Part shown: piece by piece, positions 16,667 to 24,741 of the stretch
How the letters are laid out: the number at the start of each line of letters is the position of its first letter
Numbering within the stretch: position 1 is the first letter of the stretch
NCBI GenBank assembly: GCA_016186905.1
Contig: JACPKS010000042.1
Location: 1-46,004, forward strand
Direction: 5' to 3'
Length of the DNA stretch: 46,004 bases
From: Deltaproteobacteria bacterium
Lineage (GTDB): Bacteria; Bdellovibrionota; UBA1018; UBA923
Translations under genes and position numbers: made by a program
Notes under the pieces: model-generated
Told to the model about the DNA's origin: nothing
The model's input: only the letters and a program-made list of their open reading frames with translations
Databases searched by the model: none

Positions 16667-17014
16667 ATGTCTGAGATCGGTCAGAGCACGAAACTTTTCA
16701 ACACCGCGGTCATCGCAACGAAGATTCCGAAAGGTTCGAACTCCACGGACGAGGTGTCCGGCCTGCTGCACTCTCTCGTCCAGTCGGCGCCCTTCCAGGC
16801 GATCCTCAAATCGATCCGCGAACACGCGGCACTTCAGGGCATCCCGGAAGCGCAGGCCGCGGAGGAAATCGTTCGGACCTTCCGCGAGATCGACAACGTC
16901 TGGAACGAATATATTTTCCAGGAGGGGCTCGACCGCCTCAAGGCGCAGCTGCCGTGCCAGAGGCCCCGCGCAGAGACGCGCGGATGCATCGGGCCCATCG
17001 CCGGAACCGCGTAG
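16667..17014 (+). CDS. Hypothetical small helical protein, 115 aa
   Basis: I do not recognise the family. The protein has no signal peptide. Residues 25-95 are predicted largely helical with many charged and Ala/Glu residues, and the end is Cys/Pro/Arg-rich (PCQRP, RGCIGP). A promoter lies directly upstream and a convergent gene starts its 3' end 125 bases downstream. Coding is supported by a start at a sensible distance from the promoter and by composition like the neighbours, but the product could be lineage specific. Confidence 0.6.
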   Translation: MSEIGQSTKLFNTAVIATKIPKGSNSTDEVSGLLHSLVQSAPFQAILKSIREHAALQGIPEAQAAEEIVRTFREIDNVWNEYIFQEGLDRLKAQLPCQRPRAETRGCIGPIAGTA

Positions 17015-17139
17015 CCTGCGAAGTTTATTTTGACTTTAAGCGAGGAAGTTTTTTTCGAGCGAGGAGGCTAGCCGTTAGTGGCTGCCGACGAAGTGAGAAA
17101 AAAAATGACGAAGTATAAAGGCAAAAGAAACGAGCAGGC

Positions 17140-17979
17140 CTAGGTTCGTAAGACGAACTCCCACTCGATTTTCACGCTCCCATCCCGTTCGATCATTCCC
17201 GCTGGAGGATTCGGAAACGGACCGGCCTTGTTGAAGGCCTCGATGGCGACTTCATCGAGATCCACGAGCCCAGAGGTGCTTTCGACTAAAATGCGAGTGA
17301 TTTCACCGGCGCTGTTCATGACGACCAAAAGTTTCGTGTTGTGGTCGCGATCCGACGCGAGCATCCGCCCCCTGTTGAGCATCTTCTCAAGCCGTTCCTG
17401 GAGCTTCGGCTCCCAGAACTGCTCGAGCTGATGGCGCACGCGCTGGTAGTACGAAAAAAACGCGAACTCCCTGGTGTTGAGAAGCGTCTGCGCGCCCTCC
17501 TTCACTTCGCTTAAGTAATCGTTCGTCGCCGCCCGCTCACCCGGCCCAAGATGCCCCATGGGCTTCATGTTCATGGGCACTCCGAGCTTTCCAAGAGTGA
17601 CGCTCTTCTTCGTTTCTTGCCCCTGGCGAAACGCCGCCGTCTCTGACGCCCGGGTCTGGTGCCGTACCGTCTGCGTCTGCTCGCCGAGGTACGCATCCGG
17701 CGCGGCAACCTCGCTTTTTTCAATGCGACCGGTTTCGACGACCTGCTTCTTCGTTCTGGCGAGATCGACCGGCAAAAGCTCGACTGTTATCGTCCTCGAT
17801 TCATCTTGGTACGACGGCACCGAGACAAAAAACCGCGACGATGCAGCGAGCAGCGCGACGAAGAGAATGTGTAAGAGCAGTGATAAAAAAAGGAACACAT
17901 GAACACGCCGGCTTTCGCCGCCCAACTCCGTTTGATTCGGTCCCGTAGACGGGACCGTTTGCAACCGTGCAAATTCCAC
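17140..17979 (-). CDS. TonB-family C-terminal domain protein, membrane anchored
   Basis: One membrane segment (about residues 27-46) places the protein as an inner-membrane anchor with a periplasmic domain. The C-terminal ~80 residues (LLVVMNSAGEITRILVESTSGLVDLDEVAIEAFNKAGPFPNPP) match the TonB C-terminal fold that contacts outer-membrane receptors or other partners. The usual Pro/Lys-rich linker is replaced by a Lys/Glu/Gln-rich one. No ExbB or ExbD is adjacent, so a role as energy transducer is not shown. It follows the PBP1A gene by 45 bases and may share its transcript. Confidence 0.8.
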   Translation of the reverse strand: MEFARLQTVPSTGPNQTELGGESRRVHVFLFLSLLLHILFVALLAASSRFFVSVPSYQDESRTITVELLPVDLARTKKQVVETGRIEKSEVAAPDAYLGEQTQTVRHQTRASETAAFRQGQETKKSVTLGKLGVPMNMKPMGHLGPGERAATNDYLSEVKEGAQTLLNTREFAFFSYYQRVRHQLEQFWEPKLQERLEKMLNRGRMLASDRDHNTKLLVVMNSAGEITRILVESTSGLVDLDEVAIEAFNKAGPFPNPPAGMIERDGSVKIEWEFVLRT

Positions 17980-18024
17980 CAGGAAACCCTCTTCCTTGAG
18001 GAACGTATCGGTGCTCTTGCGCGG

Positions 18025-20697
18025 TTACTGGATGTCCGCCTTGAAAAAGTCCTCGGATTGCGGCTCGGAAACCGAATCCTGGCTGTTTGGCGCGGAAGTT
18101 TTTGCCGGCCCGGCCGACGTACCGGCCGATGAATTCTCCGTGGCCGTGCCGCCCGCCAGAGCATTTCCGCCGGCAGCGCCCGGCTCCGTTCCCCCGACAA
18201 ACGCCTCGAGAATCGCTCCTGGCGCTTTCGGAGAAATTTTCTTTCCGGTTTTTCCGTCGATCGCGACGAAGACCACGCCCTTTGGGGGCGTGAAATCGGC
18301 TGACGGATATCCTTTAACGGCTTCTTTCATGAAATCCAACCAGATCGGAAGGGCCACCGCCGCTCCCGTCGCCTTCGGCGCGATCGTTTTCTGATTGTCG
18401 AACCCGACCCATGTGCCGGTCACGAGCTGCGGCGTGAAGCCCATGAACCAGGCGTCGATGTAATCGTTGGTCGTTCCTGTTTTTCCGGCGGCCAGGCGCC
18501 CGAGGTTCTTCGCCTCGGCGCCCGTGCCCATCGTGGCGACTTCGTTCATGAGGTGGGTCATCACGTAAGCCGTGCGCGGATCCATCACCCGGTCCGGATC
18601 GGCGGGATCCGGAGCGAACTCCCCGCGCGGCGGCGTCTGCGTGCCCGTAACCGAACCAACGGCCGCCTCGGCCTGAAGCTCGCCCCCGACCTTCACCGCC
18701 TTGGGCGGCGGCGGAAGAATTTCGCTCACCGCGGGAGCGGGCGGCGTCGAAGGGGTTTCCTCAAGAGTTCTCCCCGAGCGATCAGAAACCTTGCGGATGA
18801 AAATCGTCCTTACCCGCCGGCCTCCACGCGGAAAAATCGCGTAGGCCCGGGTAAGATCGAGCAGCGATGCGGACGAAGAACCTAGCGCGATCGAAAGATC
18901 CGGGGGAAGCTTCTCCCCAATCCCCAGGCGCCTCGAATAGTCGATCAAATACGGAATCTGAATATCCTGCACGATCTTGATCGTGGGAATGTTGCGCGAG
19001 CGAATCAGCGCCGACCGAAATGTCGTATCGCCGTAAAATTTCTCCTCGTAGTTCTCTGGCTTCCATTTCTGGTTATCGCCGGCGTCGAACACCACCGGCG
19101 AGTCCTGAATGATTGTCGCCGGAGTATAGCCTTTATCGACAGCGGCGGAATAAATAATGGGCTTGTACGCGGAACCCGGCTGACGCATTGCCTGCGTGGC
19201 GCGATTGAACTCGCTTTCCTCGAAGTCGTAGCCGCCGACCATCGCAAGCACTTCTCCGCTTGCCGCATCGATAGAAAGCAGCGCGCCCTGTACTTCGGGA
19301 ATTTGTTCGAGCGCGAAAACCGGAAGAGGCCCTTTCCCCGCTTTTGCAACGAGGCTGACCCAGATAAGATCGCCCTTCTCAAGCGCCTGCGAAGGCCGCG
19401 CGATCTGCTCGATACCGGTCGAGCTTGGCGTCTTCACCTGCTGCGCCCAGCGCATTTTTTCCAGAGGGATCACACCGCGGATCGACCCCATCCGAACGAG
19501 AACTTCCTTCTTGGCGTCGTCGACCAGCGACACCACCGCCTGGTACAGCGCCCCGCCTTCGTAGGCGTCGATTTCGGCGCGTCCGGCTTCCAAGCGAACT
19601 TTGGCGTCGGCGGAGCGCGTACCGTCCGGCATCAGCACTTGAAATGGATACTTGCGGCTTAAATTATAATCACCGGCTTCGCCGATCGCGGCCTCGATTT
19701 CTTCTGGCGCCTTGTTCCTGCGGATGGGTCCGCGGTAACCCTGTTTTTTATCGACGCTTCTCAAGCCCGCCTGCACCGACTTCGCGGCGACCATCGAAAG
19801 CGCCGGATCCACCGGCGTGGAGACCGTGAGTTGGCCCGAATAAAGCGTCTCCTTTCCGTATTTTTCAAGCAGGTGCTTTCGCACATATTCGACGTAGTAA
19901 GGCGAGTATTTGCGATTCACGTCCTGCGGAAGATAAATCCGCACCGCGAGCTTCGCCGCCGCTTCCATCTGCGTTTGCGTGATCGCCCCGTCCTCGTAGA
20001 GGCGCCTGAGCACGTAAAGCTGCCTCTCTTTCGCGCGTTTGGGATTGGCGAGAGGGGAATACTTGCTCGGGGCCTGAGGAAGCCCGGCGAGAATCGCGGC
20101 TTCCGCAAGGGAGAGATCCTTCGCTTCTTTGTTGAAGTAAACGTGCGCGGCCGCTTCGACGCCGTACGCTCCATGGCCGAGGTAAATCTGATTCAGGTAT
20201 AGAAAAAGGATTTGTTTTTTTGTAAGGTTCTTTTCCATCCTGCTCGCGAGAATGACCTCTCGCATTTTACGAAAAAAACTCCGCTCCGGAGTGAGGAGCA
20301 GGCTTTTCGCCACCTGCTGCGTGATCGTGCTTCCGCCCTGAACCACCCTTCCGGCGCGAAAATTCGCGATCGCGGCGCGCAAAATTCCCTGCAGGTCGAT
20401 CCCCTGGTGCTCGTAAAAGCGGTCGTCTTCGGCCGCAATGAAGGCCCGCGCCGCGATGTCCGGAATTTTTTCCATCGGCACGACGTAGCGCCTCTCTTCG
20501 AAGAATTCCCCTACGACCGTCTCGCCGCGGCCCAACACGCGCGTAACGGTAAGCGGCCTGTAGTCCTCGGTCGTGATGATGTTCGGAAGGCCGCGCGAAA
20601 ACGACATCAGCGCGATCGCGCCGATCACCGAAACCACCGCCGTCGAAGCAACCAGGACGATAAAGAAATACTTCAGAATCAACCCGAAGAGCCTCAT
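18025..20697 (-). CDS. mrcA: Bifunctional penicillin-binding protein 1A
   Basis: This class A PBP polymerises glycan chains and cross-links peptides. After one N-terminal membrane segment (9-33), the GT51 domain has E90-DDRFYEHQGID, GGSTITQQ and RKMREVILASRMEK. The transpeptidase domain has S509-x2-K512 (PGSAYKP), S567-R-N569 and K739-T-G. Between the last two there is a Pro-rich insertion of about 50 residues (645-700), and the C-terminus is a low-complexity Gly/Ala/Ser tail. Length (890 aa) is slightly above Escherichia PBP1A. Its start overlaps the upstream gene by ATGA. Confidence 0.96.
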   Translation of the reverse strand: MRLFGLILKYFFIVLVASTAVVSVIGAIALMSFSRGLPNIITTEDYRPLTVTRVLGRGETVVGEFFEERRYVVPMEKIPDIAARAFIAAEDDRFYEHQGIDLQGILRAAIANFRAGRVVQGGSTITQQVAKSLLLTPERSFFRKMREVILASRMEKNLTKKQILFLYLNQIYLGHGAYGVEAAAHVYFNKEAKDLSLAEAAILAGLPQAPSKYSPLANPKRAKERQLYVLRRLYEDGAITQTQMEAAAKLAVRIYLPQDVNRKYSPYYVEYVRKHLLEKYGKETLYSGQLTVSTPVDPALSMVAAKSVQAGLRSVDKKQGYRGPIRRNKAPEEIEAAIGEAGDYNLSRKYPFQVLMPDGTRSADAKVRLEAGRAEIDAYEGGALYQAVVSLVDDAKKEVLVRMGSIRGVIPLEKMRWAQQVKTPSSTGIEQIARPSQALEKGDLIWVSLVAKAGKGPLPVFALEQIPEVQGALLSIDAASGEVLAMVGGYDFEESEFNRATQAMRQPGSAYKPIIYSAAVDKGYTPATIIQDSPVVFDAGDNQKWKPENYEEKFYGDTTFRSALIRSRNIPTIKIVQDIQIPYLIDYSRRLGIGEKLPPDLSIALGSSSASLLDLTRAYAIFPRGGRRVRTIFIRKVSDRSGRTLEETPSTPPAPAVSEILPPPPKAVKVGGELQAEAAVGSVTGTQTPPRGEFAPDPADPDRVMDPRTAYVMTHLMNEVATMGTGAEAKNLGRLAAGKTGTTNDYIDAWFMGFTPQLVTGTWVGFDNQKTIAPKATGAAVALPIWLDFMKEAVKGYPSADFTPPKGVVFVAIDGKTGKKISPKAPGAILEAFVGGTEPGAAGGNALAGGTATENSSAGTSAGPAKTSAPNSQDSVSEPQSEDFFKADIQ

Positions 20698-21599
20698 TGC
20701 GGCCTAGGCCTCTCCTCGATCCATTTTTGGACCGCGGTCCTGCCGCGATCGATGAGTTCGGAGCGCGCTTCGAACGCGAGAAGCCCGATTCCGTCGACCG
20801 GAACGCGGATCGCCTCGTCACACTGCTTAAGCGACTCGCGCGCAAGCGAAGACACCGTCTTCATGAGCGCCGCAAGGCTTTCTTCGGCGTGATCCGCCGG
20901 CGAAAAATCGTTTCCGGCGCCGAGCACGTCGACGCAGAGGATCTTACCTGGGCTAATGGCTCTTACCATTTCCACGGGCGGAATTCCAACAGCTGCTCGG
21001 ACTAAATCTCGTGCAAGTCCGGAATGACCCAGTATAATCTTTTCGCCGCCTTCGGCGGCGTGCCCTGCGGCGTGTACTACATACGTCGGAAACCTCAATC
21101 CATCGACCGGTCGATCGCCGAATGCCTTTTCAAGGTATGTTTCAAAAGAACGCCCGGAGGCGGTCTTCGCGCCGAGACTCAAAAAGCCGCGGTCAAGAAA
21201 AACGTCGCGATTGAACTTGAACATTTCCCATTCTAGTTTGTTGGCGTTTGCGCCGGCCCAGAGCACGGCCATGAGCGCGCCCATCTCGACGCCGGTGACG
21301 GAACGGATTTTCACGCCGTTTTCCTCGAATGCGCGCAGGACGCCCACCAGCGCCAGCGTTCGCGCAAGCCCGGGGCCGAGAATGAGCGCGTATCCGTCTT
21401 GCGCGGGCGAGAGCACCGGTTGCGGGCCTGCCGGCTTGGGCTCTTCCGCGGCGGGCGCCTGCGGCGGAAGCTCCGGCCCGTACTCGTCCCGCACGGCCGG
21501 GGCCGCCTCGGGCGCCTGATTTTTTCGCGCGTCCTTTCCCGCGCAAGCGGCCGCAAACATCGCCAGACACGCGAGCGCGGCGAGCCTTCTTTTTCTCAT
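20694..21599 (-). CDS. Patatin-like lipoprotein lacking the catalytic serine
   Basis: A signal peptide ends in a lipobox-like AAAC (Cys19), followed by a Pro/Ala-rich linker and, from residue 70, a patatin-type fold: YALILGPGLAR in place of the GGGxRG oxyanion loop, VGVLRAFEENGVKI, then G-V-E105-M-G in place of the GxSxG elbow. The nucleophile is therefore Glu, not Ser, so ordinary lipase activity is unlikely. The start at 21599 forms ATGA with tlyA; the end forms ATGA with PBP1A. It may be a binding or scaffolding protein at the outer membrane or cell wall. Confidence 0.75.
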   Translation of the reverse strand: MRKRRLAALACLAMFAAACAGKDARKNQAPEAAPAVRDEYGPELPPQAPAAEEPKPAGPQPVLSPAQDGYALILGPGLARTLALVGVLRAFEENGVKIRSVTGVEMGALMAVLWAGANANKLEWEMFKFNRDVFLDRGFLSLGAKTASGRSFETYLEKAFGDRPVDGLRFPTYVVHAAGHAAEGGEKIILGHSGLARDLVRAAVGIPPVEMVRAISPGKILCVDVLGAGNDFSPADHAEESLAALMKTVSSLARESLKQCDEAIRVPVDGIGLLAFEARSELIDRGRTAVQKWIEERPRPQ

Positions 21600-22342
21600 G
21601 ACTCGCTGGCGCTCCATCTGAGATGGATCAAGAACTCCTTGTTGCCGGCCGTGCCCACAAGAGACGATTCTACCAATCCCGCGACTTCGAAACCAATGCT
21701 TTGTGCGAACGCGGCGATTCCGCTCGTCGCACGCTCATGTAGCGCCGGGTCGCGCACGACGCCGCCCTTACCCACTTCTTCGCGGCCAACTTCATGCTGC
21801 GGCTTGATGAGCGCGACGATCTCGCCGCGCTTGGAAAGGAATTTCTTTACGCTGGGAAGAATAAGCTTCAGGGAAATGAAAGACGTGTCGATGCAGACGA
21901 AACTCGCCTTCTCGGGAAGCAGATCGTCGGCCGGCGCGCGCATATTCACTCCCTCAAGGCTCACGACGCGCGCGTCGTTGCGGATTTTCCAGTGGAGCTG
22001 ATTGTGGCCGACGTCGACCGCATAGACTTTTGAGGCGCCGCGCTCGAGGCAAACCTGCGTGAAACCGCCCGTGGAGGCGCCGACATCCAGGCAGACCGTG
22101 CCGGCGAGCTCGACCTTGAACGCGTCAAGCGCCCCGATGAGTTTGCGCGCGGCCCGCGAAACGTACGGATCCGTCTCGCCGCGAACCCGCAGCGGCGTGT
22201 CTTCCGGAATTCTCCGTCCGGGCTTGTCGAAAAGACGGTCGCCGGAGAGGATCTTTCCCGCCAGGATCAGCGCCTGAGCTTTTTCACGGCTCTCGGCAAG
22301 CCCCTGCTTCACGACGAGAACGTCGATCCGTTCATTACGCAT
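21596..22342 (-). CDS. tlyA: TlyA-family rRNA 2'-O-methyltransferase
   Basis: TlyA methylates the 2'-OH of cytidines in 16S (and often 23S) rRNA. The N-terminal S4 RNA-binding domain (RIDVLVVKQGLAESREKAQALILAG) is followed by the FtsJ-like domain with SAM motif CLDVGASTGGFT. The methyltransferase residues are visible: K in SRAARKL, D in CIDTSFISL, K in ALIKPQ, E in NKEFLI. Length (248 aa) is normal. It lies between xseB and the patatin-like gene, with which it overlaps. Confidence 0.95.
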   Translation of the reverse strand: MRNERIDVLVVKQGLAESREKAQALILAGKILSGDRLFDKPGRRIPEDTPLRVRGETDPYVSRAARKLIGALDAFKVELAGTVCLDVGASTGGFTQVCLERGASKVYAVDVGHNQLHWKIRNDARVVSLEGVNMRAPADDLLPEKASFVCIDTSFISLKLILPSVKKFLSKRGEIVALIKPQHEVGREEVGKGGVVRDPALHERATSGIAAFAQSIGFEVAGLVESSLVGTAGNKEFLIHLRWSASES

Positions 22343-22366
22343 CCTTGCGCAACCCCGCGCCGGGAA

Positions 22367-22648
22367 TCAGTCCCCCAAGGGGATCGTTTCGACGCCATCG
22401 GCGCTCACCTTCGTGAGAAGCTCGATCTTCTTTTCGGCGTCGCTGAGTTTGGAGTGGCAGGCGCGCGTAAGCGAAACGCCTTCCTCGAAAAGTTTAAGCG
22501 CCTCCCCGAGCTCGCAATCGTTGCGCTCGAGCAGCCGAACGACCTCGGCAAGGCGTTTGAGCGCGTTCTCGAATTTGAAATCGGCGCCTACGGCGCCAGG
22601 CACTTTCTTCTCGCTTGATTTTTTTTCGTCGGATTTTTTTTCTGCCAT
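22367..22648 (-). CDS. xseB: Exodeoxyribonuclease VII small subunit
   Basis: XseB is the small subunit of exonuclease VII, which degrades single-stranded DNA with XseA. FENALKRLAEVVRLLERNDCELGEALKLFEEGVSL is the family signature. The start is taken as ATG 22648 (93 aa); GTG 22699 would add 17 residues not typical of the family. A Lys/Glu/Ser-rich extension precedes the core. XseA is not in the window. Association with tlyA is common in related bacteria. Confidence 0.9.
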   Translation of the reverse strand: MAEKKSDEKKSSEKKVPGAVGADFKFENALKRLAEVVRLLERNDCELGEALKLFEEGVSLTRACHSKLSDAEKKIELLTKVSADGVETIPLGD

Positions 22649-22756
22649 GCCTTTCTTATACCATTCGTCCGCCTCCATAGCCAGCCGCAGCGCCGCCACG
22701 AACGCGGATTTTCAAGCTTCTTTAGCCGAGCTTTCATTCTGTCGATAAGCAAGACG

Positions 22757-23305
22757 ATGAAATGTCTTCCCTGCGGTTTCAATGCATTTGCCGCGTGGAC
22801 TCTTCGCGTCATCGCGTGCGGGTCAATCGTTTGTTGCGCGTCAATCGCTCCGCTCGCCGAGGAACCTTTTTCCGGCCGGAACGATTCGTCCTGTCTGGGA
22901 TCGGGTCCGGTAAAAACCGTCGACTTCACCCCGGCGCGGTCATACTCGGGCCGACTTGATCCGATTCAACTCCCGCGCAACGCCGACCGTCCCGACCAAC
23001 CGACCAACGTCGTGCTTAATCTTTCATGGGCCGACTTATCAAGCGTGCTGACCGCCGTTCGCGCTGAAGTTTTCTACGACGCCCAGCTCTCGCTGGAGTA
23101 CCCGGTTTTCAAAATCCATTTCGCGCTTTGGGACGGCACCATCCTGATCGACGAAAAAAGTTTCGACTTCACCAATGAATGCCGGAACCCGCGCGGAAAC
23201 CCGCTTTTCGCCGGCGATCGCTTCATCGCCGGAAAATTCGAGGCTGCGCTTGCGGGCCTGAAATCACCCCGCGTACGCGTCGAACTTTGGGGGGGGCTCT
23301 TCTAG
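22757..23305 (+). CDS. Hypothetical exported protein, 182 aa
   Basis: I do not recognise the family. The first ~35 residues form a hydrophobic, Cys-containing signal-like segment ending in ASIAPLAEE. The mature part has alternating beta-type stretches (VVLNLSWADL, FKIHFALWDG) and a pair of cysteines. It starts the plus-strand run of exported proteins. Only 3 bases separate its stop from the next start, so it is very likely in an operon with the lytic transglycosylase. Divergent from xseB, with the promoter in the 108-base gap. Confidence 0.7.
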   Translation: MKCLPCGFNAFAAWTLRVIACGSIVCCASIAPLAEEPFSGRNDSSCLGSGPVKTVDFTPARSYSGRLDPIQLPRNADRPDQPTNVVLNLSWADLSSVLTAVRAEVFYDAQLSLEYPVFKIHFALWDGTILIDEKSFDFTNECRNPRGNPLFAGDRFIAGKFEAALAGLKSPRVRVELWGGLF

Positions 23306-23308
23306 AGC

Positions 23309-24688
23309 ATGGCCTTCCAATCAAACCGAAGAGAACTCCTGATCCTGCTCCTGGCGCTCGCGGCTCCGTTCGGGCTCGGGGTTTCCGCGCCACAAGAAAC
23401 GGTGGCAGTTCCCCGGCCGGGCGACGCTGAATCCGCGGCCCCGTACCGGCAGAACACCGCAACCGACGCGCACTATCACGAAATATCCGACGCACAGCTC
23501 TCGGAACTATTGGGCGACCCTAAGGGCCGCGTAAGTTCGCTCTTCAAAGTACCCAGGGAACTGGCTCCCGACGTGGGGTTTTGGTTCAGAATCTACTCGA
23601 AGTATTCGCTCTACCAGACCCTTCTTTACGACCGCGAGCGGCCTGACGTGATCTACGACGTCATTGACGTCCGCGATCTCTTCCAAAAGGGGAAGTCCGC
23701 CGCGGGAATCGAGGTGACGGGAAAGCTCCGCCTCAAAAAACATCTGGTTTCTCTGCACGAAGCTTTCAATGCGCTCGCGCGCAACCCGAAGGCGCGCTTT
23801 CCGGCCGGCTCGACCGGTGCGCGGCTCGTAGGGATCTGGGGCCGAAGATCCTCCAAGGAATGGAGGCGGCTGCACGCCAACGTCCGCGCTCAGACAGGCC
23901 AGCGTGACCGCATCATGCAGGGAATCGCCGCCGCGGACCCGTTTATCCCGGCGATGGAAGCGATTTTCCGAAAATACAAGCTCCCCACCGAGCTCGTCCG
24001 CATTCCGCTCGTCGAATCCTCATTCAACACTCAGGCGACATCCCGGGCGGCGGCCGTCGGCGTGTGGCAATTTCTCGAAGAATCAGCGCTTGAGTACCTG
24101 ATCGTGGATCGCAAGAACAAGATCGACGAGCGCGTTTCGCCCATCAAGTCGACCTATGCGGCCGCGAGGATGTTTCAGAGAAATTTCAAAATTCTCGGCG
24201 ATTACGGCCTGGCCGTGATCGCCTACAACCACGGTCCGAAGAATCTTGTGAAAATCCGTCACAAATACGCGGGCGCGAACCTCGTTCAGCTTCTCAAAAT
24301 CGGCAAGCGCTCGCCATTGGGCTACGCCAGCCGCAACTACTACTGCGAGTTTCTGGCGCTGCTGCACGCCGAGCGTTACCGCGACGAGCTGTATGGGATG
24401 ACCCTGCCTGAAAACGCGGCAACGCCAGCCATCAGCATCGTGAGCATGAAGAGACCCGCGAGCATCTTCGAAGTTTCGGCGCTCTACAACATCTCGCTCT
24501 ATGAGCTGAAAAAATACAACCCCGACATTTTCGAAACCGGGCGCAAGCTCCCGTCCGGAACGCGCATCGTGATTCCGCGCAAGGTCGGCGAAAGCCTCGT
24601 GATGGCCCCGGCATTCGATGCCGGCGGCAGCCGCGTGCCGGCAAGCGCGATTTCCGCCGGTTTTGAGTTCGTTGAATACCTGAAATAA
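23309..24688 (+). CDS. MltD-like lytic transglycosylase with LysM domain
   Basis: This enzyme cleaves the glycan strand of peptidoglycan with formation of 1,6-anhydro ends. A signal-like hydrophobic N-terminus (10-26) is followed by an N-terminal region and the SLT domain: catalytic E236 in PLVESSFN, then AVGVWQF and YNHGPKN. A LysM-type peptidoglycan-binding module follows (about 380-432, with ISLYELKKYNPDIFETGRKLPSGTRIVIP). Length (459 aa) resembles MltD. Its neighbours are exported proteins and, across the divide, PBP1A. Confidence 0.9.
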   Translation: MAFQSNRRELLILLLALAAPFGLGVSAPQETVAVPRPGDAESAAPYRQNTATDAHYHEISDAQLSELLGDPKGRVSSLFKVPRELAPDVGFWFRIYSKYSLYQTLLYDRERPDVIYDVIDVRDLFQKGKSAAGIEVTGKLRLKKHLVSLHEAFNALARNPKARFPAGSTGARLVGIWGRRSSKEWRRLHANVRAQTGQRDRIMQGIAAADPFIPAMEAIFRKYKLPTELVRIPLVESSFNTQATSRAAAVGVWQFLEESALEYLIVDRKNKIDERVSPIKSTYAAARMFQRNFKILGDYGLAVIAYNHGPKNLVKIRHKYAGANLVQLLKIGKRSPLGYASRNYYCEFLALLHAERYRDELYGMTLPENAATPAISIVSMKRPASIFEVSALYNISLYELKKYNPDIFETGRKLPSGTRIVIPRKVGESLVMAPAFDAGGSRVPASAISAGFEFVEYLK

Positions 24689-24741
24689 CGCGTGTCGCCT
24701 TTGGGCTTCCCGCCTGGAATCCTTCAAGGCTTCCGTATTTC

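Noticed and set aside
20694..21599. Active patatin phospholipase
   Set aside because: The GxSxG serine is replaced by Glu and the oxyanion loop is altered.
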